Source: Microcaldota archaeon
GTDB taxonomy: Archaea; Micrarchaeota; Micrarchaeia; CABMEP01
Assembly (NCBI GenBank): GCA_026413625.1
Contig: JAOAKO010000006.1
Location: 1-40,381 of the forward strand
Length of the DNA: 40,381 nt
Direction of reading: 5' to 3'
Part shown: piece after piece, positions 1-8,512 of the stretch
Numbering within the stretch: position 1 is the stretch's first letter
Layout: every line of letters begins with the position of its first letter
The notes under the pieces: model-generated
Seen by the model: only the letters and a program-made list of their open reading frames with translations
Databases searched by the model: none
Told to the model about the DNA's origin: nothing
Program-made: the position numbers and the translations under genes

Positions 1-204
1 GTCTAGCACGATGTCATCTGCTCCGATGTAAAGGGCTGTGCCGCTGCAGGTGAGATCTGATGTCATCGTGTAGTCTTCCGTTACCGTATCACCGCAGTTA
101 CATGGAGTTGAGCCGCCACAGTTAGCTGCAAATGAAATAGAGGAAAGAAAATAAAGGGAAAAGAGAATAAAAATGAAAAGATTGTTAACACGAGCCAAAA
201 CCAT
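1..204 (-). CDS. Secreted/surface protein, N-terminal fragment running off the left edge (Cys-rich, beta-helix-like start)
   Basis: Open frame from ATG (complement of 202-204) to base 1 with no stop: MVLARVNNLFIFILFSLYFLSSISFAANCGGSTPCNCGDTVTEDYTMTSDLTCSGTALYIGADDIVLD. Signal peptide followed by a CGDTVTEDYTMTSDLTCSGTALYIGADDIVLD motif typical of right-handed beta-helix surface proteins. Absent from the ORF track because it is open at the edge. Confidence 0.75.
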   Translation of the reverse strand, partial: MVLARVNNLFIFILFSLYFLSSISFAANCGGSTPCNCGDTVTEDYTMTSDLTCSGTALYIGADDIVLD

Positions 205-297
205 TCTATTACCTCTTCCAATTAAGCTTAAGTCTGATAAACATTTTAAGACAAAATTTAAAAACATTAATCGAAAAACGAAAAACGAGAAAAAGTA

Positions 298-494
298 TGG
301 ACCAGGCGAGATTCGAACTCGCGGCCTCTTCGTTTTCCGAAACTTCCGTTTCAGAAAAGTTCAACCGTTTTATATCTGATAAAATTCCTTGAAACTCTTT
401 AGAAAAGAGTTTCATCAGAAATTTTTCTTTGATTAAACTTTCTTTCTAAGAAAGTTTATGCGAACGAAGCGCTCTACCTCTGAGCTACTGGCCC
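298..494 (-). tRNA. tRNA-Ala(CGC) with a 125-nt intron (334-458) at position 37/38
   Basis: Complement: GGGCCAG-TA-GCTC-AGAGGTA-GAGC-G-CTTCG-TTCGCA^[intron]^A-CGAAG-AGGCC-GCGAG-TTCGAAT-CTCGC-CTGGTCC-A. Acceptor carries G3:U70. Junctions form a canonical bulge-helix-bulge: CTTCG/CGAAG outer helix, AAA bulge, TTCG/CGGA 4-bp helix, CAT bulge, AAAC/GTTT inner helix. CCA is not encoded. Confidence 0.93.
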
Positions 495-645
495 ACGAAT
501 ACTATAAAGAGTATATTCAATAAAAAAATAAATAAATATAACTGATAAGCAGGCAAAAGAACTTGAAAAAACAAAAAGAGAACCTAATTAAGAAATGAAG
601 CATTATAAATGTTTCTTTCCATCTATCATAGGTAAGGTGTATTAA

Positions 646-1518
646 ATGGTTGAGTCATTCAATATGAAAGAATTTGTCTTTTCTTGGGAAAAAAATGAAG
701 ACTTAAAGAAAATATTCTGGAACTTGTTCGGATTTATAATCATTGCGAATGTAGCTTTAGTAATACTTAACGCCATTCGGCTCTTTGTTTTTTTAGACGA
801 AACACCCCTTTCGCTTATGTCAGATCTGATTTATTATCTGATTTATTGGCTGATTCCAATTTATGTTTTATACAAATTCTTGCTAAATGAAATAATATTT
901 AGGGCACTTTCGCAACTGGGATACAAGCCGGGCAAAGTTGGCTTTTTGGAAACGATAGTTGCTGTAATTGGATTTACGTTCGGCATAATTTTGCCTATTT
1001 GGTCTCCGATATTGGCTGGAATACAGATAATTCTTATTGGGATCATATTTGCTAACATATTGAATTTTATTTATCTTGAAAGTATATTTCTCCCACTGAT
1101 TGGAATCACACTGATATCCATACACAATATTCTAAGATTATATTTATTCTATCCAATTTACTTGATTAAAAAGGGAGAGCAACGAAATATAGATCTAATA
1201 AAAGTAATGGAAGAAAGTTGGAGGATGACAGACAAAAAAGCTCTAAATATAGGCATATATATTCTTAAAGGTATTTGGTATCTGATTCTAAAGACATGGC
1301 TGTACATTCTCGCAGTGATCTTTCTGCCGGTAATTGTTTTCTACCTTATACCAAATATGGGCATTGGTGCTGCATCGCTATTGTTTATAATTTTGATTGG
1401 ATTGTTGGTGACTTTGATTAGCATCTTAATTGGTGCTTATATCTACAGTGTTATGTTATTTATTTACAACTTCCTAACAGTCGGAGTATATTACTTGCTT
1501 GATAAAAAAATAGAATAA
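646..1518 (+). CDS. Polytopic membrane protein of unknown function
   Basis: 290-aa ORF with multiple hydrophobic segments; no recognised catalytic motif. Confidence 0.75.
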   Translation: MVESFNMKEFVFSWEKNEDLKKIFWNLFGFIIIANVALVILNAIRLFVFLDETPLSLMSDLIYYLIYWLIPIYVLYKFLLNEIIFRALSQLGYKPGKVGFLETIVAVIGFTFGIILPIWSPILAGIQIILIGIIFANILNFIYLESIFLPLIGITLISIHNILRLYLFYPIYLIKKGEQRNIDLIKVMEESWRMTDKKALNIGIYILKGIWYLILKTWLYILAVIFLPVIVFYLIPNMGIGAASLLFIILIGLLVTLISILIGAYIYSVMLFIYNFLTVGVYYLLDKKIE

Positions 1519-1628
1519 TACTCATGATTAGGGGATAACAATTTAGCATAACACAAAATAAGATTAATTTGCTCTACTTATATCTGGGCATTACTTCTTT
1601 AGAAAAAATATTGCAAAAATCCGATTAT

Positions 1629-2192
1629 TTAGAATCTTCCCTTAGATTCTCCCAAAACGATGGCAGAACAAACGATATGCGACAGGCGCAGCGGCTCAAT
1701 TCCTATTTCTTTTATTAGTTCCCCAGCCTTGAACCTGTCTATTCCTGCAGCCTGAGCAAATAAAATAGGTTTTGTCTTGATTTTAAATGGCTCTCCTGCC
1801 TTCTTTATTGCCTCTAATTTTACATTTTTCTCCCTTTCTGGGGCATCAAGATTTTTTACCGCTCGTTCTAGCTCTGAAACTCTTGGCTCATGGCGAGTAA
1901 GAGCGATAACCGGAATGGAAAGCGAATCTGAAAGCCTGGAGATGTCGACAATATTCAATCCTCCCATCGTTATGCTGTTTAGAAGAATTATCCTTATCTG
2001 GCTTGAAAAACGGGATTCTTTAATCATTTTTATTATTTTTTCAGTGCTGTCATTTCCATCATATTCTATCTTTGTGCTTAGCGCACCTTCGACCAGTCCG
2101 TTCCTGTAAACAATTCCGAAAATAAGAGAATAAGAATCAATCCTTGGGGAATCGTCGATTGCAAGGATGCGCATGTTTCTGTCTATCTTCAT
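1629..2192 (-). CDS. DUF99 family protein (endonuclease V-like)
   Basis: RILAIDDSPR..., ...ILLNSITMGGLNIVDISRLSDSLSIPVIALTRHEP... match the archaeal DUF99 signature. Confidence 0.88.
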   Translation of the reverse strand: MKIDRNMRILAIDDSPRIDSYSLIFGIVYRNGLVEGALSTKIEYDGNDSTEKIIKMIKESRFSSQIRIILLNSITMGGLNIVDISRLSDSLSIPVIALTRHEPRVSELERAVKNLDAPEREKNVKLEAIKKAGEPFKIKTKPILFAQAAGIDRFKAGELIKEIGIEPLRLSHIVCSAIVLGESKGRF

Positions 2193-2211
2193 ATAAAAAC
2201 ACGCAATAAAA

Positions 2212-2475
2212 TCAGATTGTCTTTGCGAGGTCTCCTGCCGCCTTTGCCAGTTTTGCAGCTGCCTTTGAAACGATTGGAATCGGATTTCCTTTCTTTGTTT
2301 TTACTACAAGTATTGGCTCCCCAACCTCAATGTGCTCTTGCTTCACTGCTGCAAACTCTACCTCGTCGCTTTCAATGACATACTCTCTTAAAGCATGAAC
2401 GAACGCTATGTCTTCGCCAATAAAATGAATCTCTACGTGATTCTTATCTTTCTTTTCAACCTTTATCTCAACCAT
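2212..2475 (-). CDS. rpoL: DNA-directed RNA polymerase subunit L
   Basis: 87 aa; ...GEDIAFVHALREYVIESDEVEFAAVKQEH... resembles the archaeal Rpb11/RpoL fold and length. Confidence 0.85.
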   Translation of the reverse strand: MVEIKVEKKDKNHVEIHFIGEDIAFVHALREYVIESDEVEFAAVKQEHIEVGEPILVVKTKKGNPIPIVSKAAAKLAKAAGDLAKTI

Positions 2476-2528
2476 GAGAACACCTCAATAATAGATATTA
2501 ATATGATAGACAAAATTTTAAAATTAAT

Positions 2529-3260
2529 TTAGAATCTTGATCTTCTTTGCTGAAATTGCCTTCTGCCCTGAAATCCAAATCCTAATCTCTGCGCCCTTCT
2601 TCCCGCAAATTTTCTTCTCGGAATCCTATCGTTTCTTTGGAATTTTGACCTCGGCTCTGAAGTAAATTCTGCAGACTCGACGTATTCAAACTTTCCATAA
2701 TTTTCTGCAATGTGCCTCTCTTCTTTTTGGTTGCATTGGCTGCAAACGAGAGTCCTTCCCTTTAGAACCATCGGTTTTCTGTCATAGCTGCAATAAGCCA
2801 TTACAACGCCCATTCCCTTCGGTTTCAAAGATACGACAACTCTTAGAGGAGTTATTTCCTTGACTGCGCCGATTACAATATCTCCCACTCTCAGCTCATC
2901 CCTTATCGACTTGACATAACCTTCTTTTATCTCTGATACTGGAATCACTGCGGACATCCTATCCACTCTTTCAGTATCTGCAGAATTCGGATGCTCGATG
3001 GTAAGAAAAGCGACAGACTCAAACATTTCTTCCACTCTGCCATAAACAACATCGCCGGATTTTAGCTTTTCAGGCTGCCTATCTGACACTACAGAAATCA
3101 TCCTTTGTTCATCGATTATCACGATACCTGCATTCATTGCGCGTATATTGCCTTCTTTGTCTGTATACGTGCCGCTTCCAGGCATGAACTCTTCCTCTGT
3201 TCCTAGGATTTCACCAGGAACAGCGATATGGGCACCATTGTTCTTCTCCATATAAACCAA
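2529..3260 (-). CDS. csl4: Exosome RNA-binding subunit Csl4 with a basic Arg/Gln/Phe-rich C-terminal extension
   Basis: PGEILGTEEEFMPGSGTYTDKEGNIRAMNAG (Csl4 N-domain), S1 domain, degenerate zinc ribbon (CSYD...CSQC), then a ~45-aa tail ending GFGFQGRRQFQQRRSRF. Confidence 0.9.
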   Translation of the reverse strand: MVYMEKNNGAHIAVPGEILGTEEEFMPGSGTYTDKEGNIRAMNAGIVIIDEQRMISVVSDRQPEKLKSGDVVYGRVEEMFESVAFLTIEHPNSADTERVDRMSAVIPVSEIKEGYVKSIRDELRVGDIVIGAVKEITPLRVVVSLKPKGMGVVMAYCSYDRKPMVLKGRTLVCSQCNQKEERHIAENYGKFEYVESAEFTSEPRSKFQRNDRIPRRKFAGRRAQRLGFGFQGRRQFQQRRSRF

Positions 3261-3358
3261 CTTATAGAAATCAGAAATCTATTTTATTAATATACAATAA
3301 TAGAATTTATAAATATTTAATAACATTAATTCATAAAAGAAGCGGCAATGGTGCGTGC

Positions 3359-4585
3359 ATGGCAAAGGAAAACATACTTGTCTTATGTATAGACAGAGAT
3401 GACGATTTGGGAAAAAAGGCCGGGGTTACTGGCCCGGTAATCGGAAGGCAGGCAAATATCCAGGCCGCGACAAATCTTCTGCTAAAAGATCCAGAAGACA
3501 CAGATGCGAATGCAATGTTTCAGGCGGTTAAAATTTACGATGAAGTAATAAAATCAAAAAAGGCAGAAGTGGTTACAATTACTGGAGACAGCAGATTGGG
3601 ATACCATGCAGACAAAAAGATAGTGACGCAACTTGAATCGATACTCCAACAGTTTCATGCCACCTCGTGCATCTTTGTAACAGATGGAGCTGACGATGAA
3701 GAGCTCCTTCCTCTAATCTCATCAAGAATTAAATTGGATTCCAAAAAAACTGTCGTAATGAAACAGGCAAAGGAGCTTGAAAAAACTTATGTCACTCTAT
3801 TAAGCAAATTAAAAGAACCGTATTATGCAAAGCTTTTCTTCGGAATTCCTGCGCTTATACTTATATCTTTTCTCATAAGCGACATGCTAGGATACGGATG
3901 GAGACCGATAGTTGGAATTGTCGGAATGTATCTGCTTCTGAAGGGTTTTGGCATAGAAGATTTTCTGATTAATACTGTAAGAAACCTTCTCTCGCCTTCC
4001 ACCAGAACTGCGCTAGTAGTGTATGTGCCGATCATTGCCCTTGCGCTGATATCCATTTCCATAGGGGTCAGCGAATTTGTAAACGCCGCTTCAAACGGCT
4101 ATAGCTTTTTCGAATCGCTCTCGTTTGGAATAAGGCCTATATTGTGGCCGTTTGCTGTATTCATCATAATTCTCATAATCATAGGAAGAGCCATCGAACT
4201 TTATCCAAAAGGAAGCTGGTTTGAACTTATCGACACCGGGCTTTCGTCTGTCAATGGAATAATAGTTTCATTGCTTGCGTATCTTGCACTTTCATGGGTT
4301 GTTGGCGAAGCTTGGTTCTATGAATTTCTGATCGCCATGTTCGTATCCATAATTCTTACATTGATAGCGACGGAATTTGCAAGAAGCCTGAAAATTAGGG
4401 TTGCCGCAAAGATAAGACTTGAAGGAAAGGAAATAATAACTGACATCGGAGCTTACATCGGGAAGATCATCGGAATCGACAAAAGAGCCGGCACTGCAAT
4501 CGCCCAAACTCCAATAGGAACGAAAATACCGATCAAACTTGAAAGAATAAGCAGCGTTGGAGAAAGGGTCATTGTAAAACAATAA
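3359..4585 (+). CDS. DUF373 family membrane protein
   Basis: N-terminus ILVLCIDRDDDLGKKAGVTGPVIGRQANIQAATNLLLKDPEDTDANAMFQAVKIYDE is the DUF373 signature; C-terminal TM segments. Confidence 0.9.
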   Translation: MAKENILVLCIDRDDDLGKKAGVTGPVIGRQANIQAATNLLLKDPEDTDANAMFQAVKIYDEVIKSKKAEVVTITGDSRLGYHADKKIVTQLESILQQFHATSCIFVTDGADDEELLPLISSRIKLDSKKTVVMKQAKELEKTYVTLLSKLKEPYYAKLFFGIPALILISFLISDMLGYGWRPIVGIVGMYLLLKGFGIEDFLINTVRNLLSPSTRTALVVYVPIIALALISISIGVSEFVNAASNGYSFFESLSFGIRPILWPFAVFIIILIIIGRAIELYPKGSWFELIDTGLSSVNGIIVSLLAYLALSWVVGEAWFYEFLIAMFVSIILTLIATEFARSLKIRVAAKIRLEGKEIITDIGAYIGKIIGIDKRAGTAIAQTPIGTKIPIKLERISSVGERVIVKQ

Positions 4586-4607
4586 ACAGATTTTATAGCT
4601 GATTATT

Positions 4608-7205
4608 ATGGCGGAGAAAAACAATGAAAAAAAAGAAATCCGCAATAGGATTGACGAACCGAAAAATCTGCCTATAGGATTGACCGGTTCAGAAGCCGAA
4701 GAAAGAATGAAGCAGTATGGAAAGAATGTAATCTACCAATATATGAAAACAAGCGAATTTGAATTGTTCGCTTCCCAATTTAGCATCCCTATTGTTGTGC
4801 TTATTTTGGCGGCTCTGTTCCTTGCAACCGTTAACCTAATGCAGGGATTGGTTGTAATTTTAATAATCATGATCACAATAGTGACGAACTGGCTAAGGAA
4901 CAGGGAAAGCGAGGAAAAAATAATCCGAAATATGAAAGAATTCTACGGCCAAGTTAAGGCGTATAGGGATGGAAAAATAGTCAAACTCAGCATAGAGGAG
5001 ATCGTGCCTGGAGATATGCTCATACTTGAAAAGGGCATGTTGGTCCCTGCTGACGGAATAGTAATAAAGGCAAAGGAATGCAAAGTTGATGAAAATATAT
5101 TTCAAAGAGGAATAGTTGAAAAAGTTCCGGAAATGGAAGTGGAAAAAACATTCAAGCCTTACAAATCCGACCCCTCTTCCCTTTATGCAGGAACGTTCAT
5201 TAAGGAAGGCGAGTGTACAATGAGAGTTACAGGAACGGGAAAGAGCACCAAATATTATATCTCTTTTGGAGCCAAAAGCATTCTTTCCATGGATCCAAGA
5301 AAAAACGATTCAATAAGCAGGGTAAAAAAAGCAACCGACTCGTTCGGAGGTGTTGTTTATTTGGCATCCGTCGTGATACTCCTTCAATTAGTTGCCGATG
5401 GAATGCCCATCTTTAATGCAATAGTCATTGCTGCGGCCGCGGCAGTTGCTGCCATACCCGATACCATTTCCAGCGTCGCATCCTACATCTATTCTTCAAC
5501 AATAGAAAGAATGTCGAAATTCGCAGTAATAAGGAGAGACGCGATTGCGGATAAGATTGGGCGAACCAGCATTCTAGTTACTGAAATGTTCAGATCTCTA
5601 ACCAGAAATGAACCTACCGTAAGAAACCTCTGGATTGACCGAAAAGAAATAACCGTGACCGGAGACGGATGGGATGTTTTGGGCGTCTTCAAAGGAACAA
5701 AAAACTACGCATCTATCGATATGATGACGGAAATGGTTGCGGCCGCGACTGAAGCCACTTTTGTATACAACAATGATACTATGTATTTGGAAGGCGATCC
5801 CATTGAAGGCGCTTTGGTTACAATGGCAATGAAAAATAGAATTCCGATTAACAACATAAGGGGAGAATGGATACTCGTTGAAAAAAGGTACGAAAACGGA
5901 ATAACAATTTCAAAAATAAGAAAGAAAAATAGAATCGCGTATGTAATGTTTGGGCCGTCAGAACAGATAAAAGAAAAATGCAAGTCGCTGTATTCAAACG
6001 GAAAATTCTTGAAAATAGATGAAAAGATCAATTTGGAAATAGAAATGCAGGAAGTCAAAATGGCGGCGAACGGGCAGAAAACGTACGCTATTGCATTTGC
6101 ATGGAAGCGAAACGAACCCAAATACTTTACTTTTCTCGCATTAGCTGGCATATACGATCCTCCGAAGCCGGAAGTGAAGCGCGCAATAAGCGAACTTAAA
6201 AACGCAGGCATTAAGCCAATAATAATAACATCTGCAAAAAGCGGCGAGGCTGTCAGCTTTGCAAAGGAGATAGGGATAATGGGTGAAACTGACAAGGCTG
6301 TGATTTGCGAAGAACTTAAGTACCTAAGGCCTGAAGAGAGAACAAAAAGAATCCTCGGATCAACGGTATTTTCGGAGTCAACAGGGGAATACGAAGCCAT
6401 GATATTGGATGTGTTCAAAAAAGAGGGCCACCACGTTACATATATGGAATCGATTGGAACAGATTACGCTCCTTTCATGTATACTAATGTATCTCTTGCG
6501 GTGGAAAGCGCGCCGGACATAATAAAAAACAATTCTGACGCAATAATTAGAAACGATAGATACGAATCAACAATCGACCTTATCGAAGAGTCCCGGGATA
6601 TGCGAAGAAATATCGAAAGAAGCTTTTATGCGCTTTCCGCATCAGACATGTCAATATTCTTCATAATCATGATAAGCGCTATTCTTTTCACCGGAGACAT
6701 GATGACAGCAACGCAAATACTTCTTATTAACCTTATAGCGGACGTCGCGATTGCTACAAACTTCTCAAGGGAAAAATTATATGAAAAGTCGCTTGGGACT
6801 AAAACGTCAAAAAGATTCCCTGAAACCGGAGAATACGTCGCAATGTTGATGATTGCACTCTCAGTGTCGGTTTACTTTGGCGTTCTTACGCTGTTGCCAA
6901 TTTTTGATGGATATAATAAGACAGTTGCGATCGCGACATTGTCTGTTGCAATATTGGCGATCATGGTAAATTCCATATCTATAAAAGATAACCTGTTAGA
7001 GTCTCTCAGGCATGTTTCCGCAGACACGATCCTTGCAATCTGCCTGACATTTGCAATACTTTTTGCCGCATTTTATTTGCCTTTTGTTTCCTCTTTATTC
7101 GAGCTTAAGCCTTTGAGCCTCATGCAATGGCTTTACATCGCGCCCGTAGCGATAATAATTACGCTTGTTTCCGAAATCAAAAAAATCCTCCTTAGGAAAA
7201 AGTGA
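4608..7205 (+). CDS. P2-type (cation) P-type ATPase homologue lacking catalytic motifs: predicted pseudo-ATPase
   Basis: 865-aa full-length ORF with P2 ATPase architecture (GLTGSEAEERMKQYGKN; VPGDMLILEKGMLVPADGIVIKA; VAAIPDTIS; EGDPIEGALV; GIYDPPKPEVKRAISELKNAGIKPIIIT). DKTGT is replaced by EMFRS, TGES by QRGI, TGD by TSA and GDGVND by SIGTDY. Confidence 0.88.
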   Translation: MAEKNNEKKEIRNRIDEPKNLPIGLTGSEAEERMKQYGKNVIYQYMKTSEFELFASQFSIPIVVLILAALFLATVNLMQGLVVILIIMITIVTNWLRNRESEEKIIRNMKEFYGQVKAYRDGKIVKLSIEEIVPGDMLILEKGMLVPADGIVIKAKECKVDENIFQRGIVEKVPEMEVEKTFKPYKSDPSSLYAGTFIKEGECTMRVTGTGKSTKYYISFGAKSILSMDPRKNDSISRVKKATDSFGGVVYLASVVILLQLVADGMPIFNAIVIAAAAAVAAIPDTISSVASYIYSSTIERMSKFAVIRRDAIADKIGRTSILVTEMFRSLTRNEPTVRNLWIDRKEITVTGDGWDVLGVFKGTKNYASIDMMTEMVAAATEATFVYNNDTMYLEGDPIEGALVTMAMKNRIPINNIRGEWILVEKRYENGITISKIRKKNRIAYVMFGPSEQIKEKCKSLYSNGKFLKIDEKINLEIEMQEVKMAANGQKTYAIAFAWKRNEPKYFTFLALAGIYDPPKPEVKRAISELKNAGIKPIIITSAKSGEAVSFAKEIGIMGETDKAVICEELKYLRPEERTKRILGSTVFSESTGEYEAMILDVFKKEGHHVTYMESIGTDYAPFMYTNVSLAVESAPDIIKNNSDAIIRNDRYESTIDLIEESRDMRRNIERSFYALSASDMSIFFIIMISAILFTGDMMTATQILLINLIADVAIATNFSREKLYEKSLGTKTSKRFPETGEYVAMLMIALSVSVYFGVLTLLPIFDGYNKTVAIATLSVAILAIMVNSISIKDNLLESLRHVSADTILAICLTFAILFAAFYLPFVSSLFELKPLSLMQWLYIAPVAIIITLVSEIKKILLRKK

Positions 7206-7211
7206 CTTTGT

Positions 7212-7592
7212 ATGGATGAAAAAATTGCGACCTGGGACACAAATGCTGCAATTTATGCGGTACAGAAAAGGTTAGATATACTTTCAGAAATACAAGAAGC
7301 TTTAGTAGGAACAAAATTCACAGTGACGCTTCCTTCCGGAATAAAATCGGAGCTTGAAAAGATAATTAGATCCGAAAAATCCAGCATCGAGGAAAAGAAC
7401 AATGCAAACATCGCATTGGAAATGATCAAAAAATGGCACAGAGACGGCAAACTAAAAATCGAAAAGGCGGAACCTCCTTTGGACAGATGGTTCATCAAAA
7501 AAGCGAAGCTATCCGGTATGGCGATTGTGACCTATGATAAAAAGCTTAGGGGCCGCTTAAAAAAGCTAGGAGCCAAGATAATAATGCTTTGA
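7212..7592 (+). CDS. PIN-domain protein (archaeal FCF1/VapC9-like)
   Basis: WDTNAAIY near the N-terminus, central acidic residues, ...MAIVTYDKKLRGRLKKLGAKIIML near the C-terminus. Adjacent to rpoE', a common archaeal neighbourhood. Confidence 0.82.
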   Translation: MDEKIATWDTNAAIYAVQKRLDILSEIQEALVGTKFTVTLPSGIKSELEKIIRSEKSSIEEKNNANIALEMIKKWHRDGKLKIEKAEPPLDRWFIKKAKLSGMAIVTYDKKLRGRLKKLGAKIIML

Positions 7593-7681
7593 CGCTTAAA
7601 TCAATACCCTTTAAAATTTTCTCAATTAATATATATTTGTCGTTTATCAGCTATTTTAATATTTGAAAGAGGTTTGATTAT

Positions 7682-8287
7682 ATGTATAAAGTGCTAACAG
7701 TTTCTGATACAATAAGAGTTCCCCCTTCCTACTTTGCAATGGAACTAAATTCGTCAATACTGCGAATACTCCAAGACAGATATGAAAGAAAAGTGGATCT
7801 TGAAAATGGGGTTGTCTTAAAAATATGGAACATACACGATATCAAGGGGGGGAGAGTTGTGCTTGGAGATGGAGCTGCTTATTACGATGTCAAATACAAT
7901 GTGCTTACATATATACCTGAAACGCACGAAGTACTTAATGGCGAAGTCACGGAAGTAATGGACTTTGGAGTGTTCATAAACATAGGGCCGTTTGACGGCC
8001 TTGTGCACCTGTCTCAGATCGCGAATGACTTCATCACATTCGACAAGAAGTCTGGAAACCTTCTTTTGAAAGGAAGCAAGCATACTGTCAAAAAAGGAGA
8101 CGTAGTAAGGGCAAAAATTGTATCTGTAAGCATGAAGCCGACTATCCCAGAAACAAAGATTGCAATGACGATGAAAGGTGACGGTCTTGGCAACATATCT
8201 TGGCTGTACGAAGAGGAAAAGCCTAAGAAAACGAAAAAAGAAAAAGAGGAAAAAACCGCGAAGGAAGCGAAAGCTAAGAAAAAATGA
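7682..8287 (+). CDS. rpoE1: DNA-directed RNA polymerase subunit E' (Rpb7-like), Lys/Glu-rich tail
   Basis: MYKVLTVSDTIRVPPSYF... and S1 domain GEVTEVMDFGVFINIGPFDGLVHLSQI. Confidence 0.96.
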   Translation: MYKVLTVSDTIRVPPSYFAMELNSSILRILQDRYERKVDLENGVVLKIWNIHDIKGGRVVLGDGAAYYDVKYNVLTYIPETHEVLNGEVTEVMDFGVFINIGPFDGLVHLSQIANDFITFDKKSGNLLLKGSKHTVKKGDVVRAKIVSVSMKPTIPETKIAMTMKGDGLGNISWLYEEEKPKKTKKEKEEKTAKEAKAKKK

Positions 8288-8307
8288 TAGAGAACAAGGG
8301 TGTTTGA

Positions 8308-8496
8308 ATGGAAAAGGCATGTAAAGATTGCAAATACATCTCAAAAGGAACTAACAAATGTCCGCTCTGCGGTGGCGAGCGTCTTACAGATAGATGGAGC
8401 GGGGAAGTAATTATAATTAATCCTGAGGCATCTGAAATAGCAAAGAAGCTTGGGATCAAATCTCCGGGAAGGTATGCGGCTAAAATAAAAGAGTAG
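8308..8496 (+). CDS. spt4: Transcription elongation factor Spt4 (RpoE'')
   Basis: 62 aa; KACKDCKYIS...CPLCGGERLTDRWSGEVIIINPEASEIAKKLGI. Confidence 0.95.
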   Translation: MEKACKDCKYISKGTNKCPLCGGERLTDRWSGEVIIINPEASEIAKKLGIKSPGRYAAKIKE

Positions 8497-8512
8497 TATT
8501 GGCTCTGGTTCT

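Noticed and set aside
173-415. ORFs 173-379 (+) and 209-415 (-)
   Set aside because: They overlap the tRNA-Ala gene, its intron and the 5' end of the edge surface protein; composition is non-coding.
351-417. Possible box C/D sRNA inside the tRNA-Ala intron (TGATGA complement of 412-417, CTGA complement of 351-354)
   Set aside because: Euryarchaeal tRNA-Trp introns do encode C/D RNAs, but no convincing C'/D' boxes or flanking terminal stem are visible and box C overlaps a perfect hairpin. A snoscan search with rRNA/tRNA targets would decide.
5705-6418. 237-aa antisense ORF in the pseudo-ATPase gene
   Set aside because: Antisense shadow of a well-supported coding frame; no recognisable domain or SD context.
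4608-7205. Classifying the degenerate ATPase as a pseudogene
   Set aside because: The frame is uninterrupted over 865 aa, scaffold motifs and TM segments are retained, and it sits in a tight operon. Loss is confined to catalytic residues, which suggests a pseudoenzyme rather than decay; relatives are needed to confirm.
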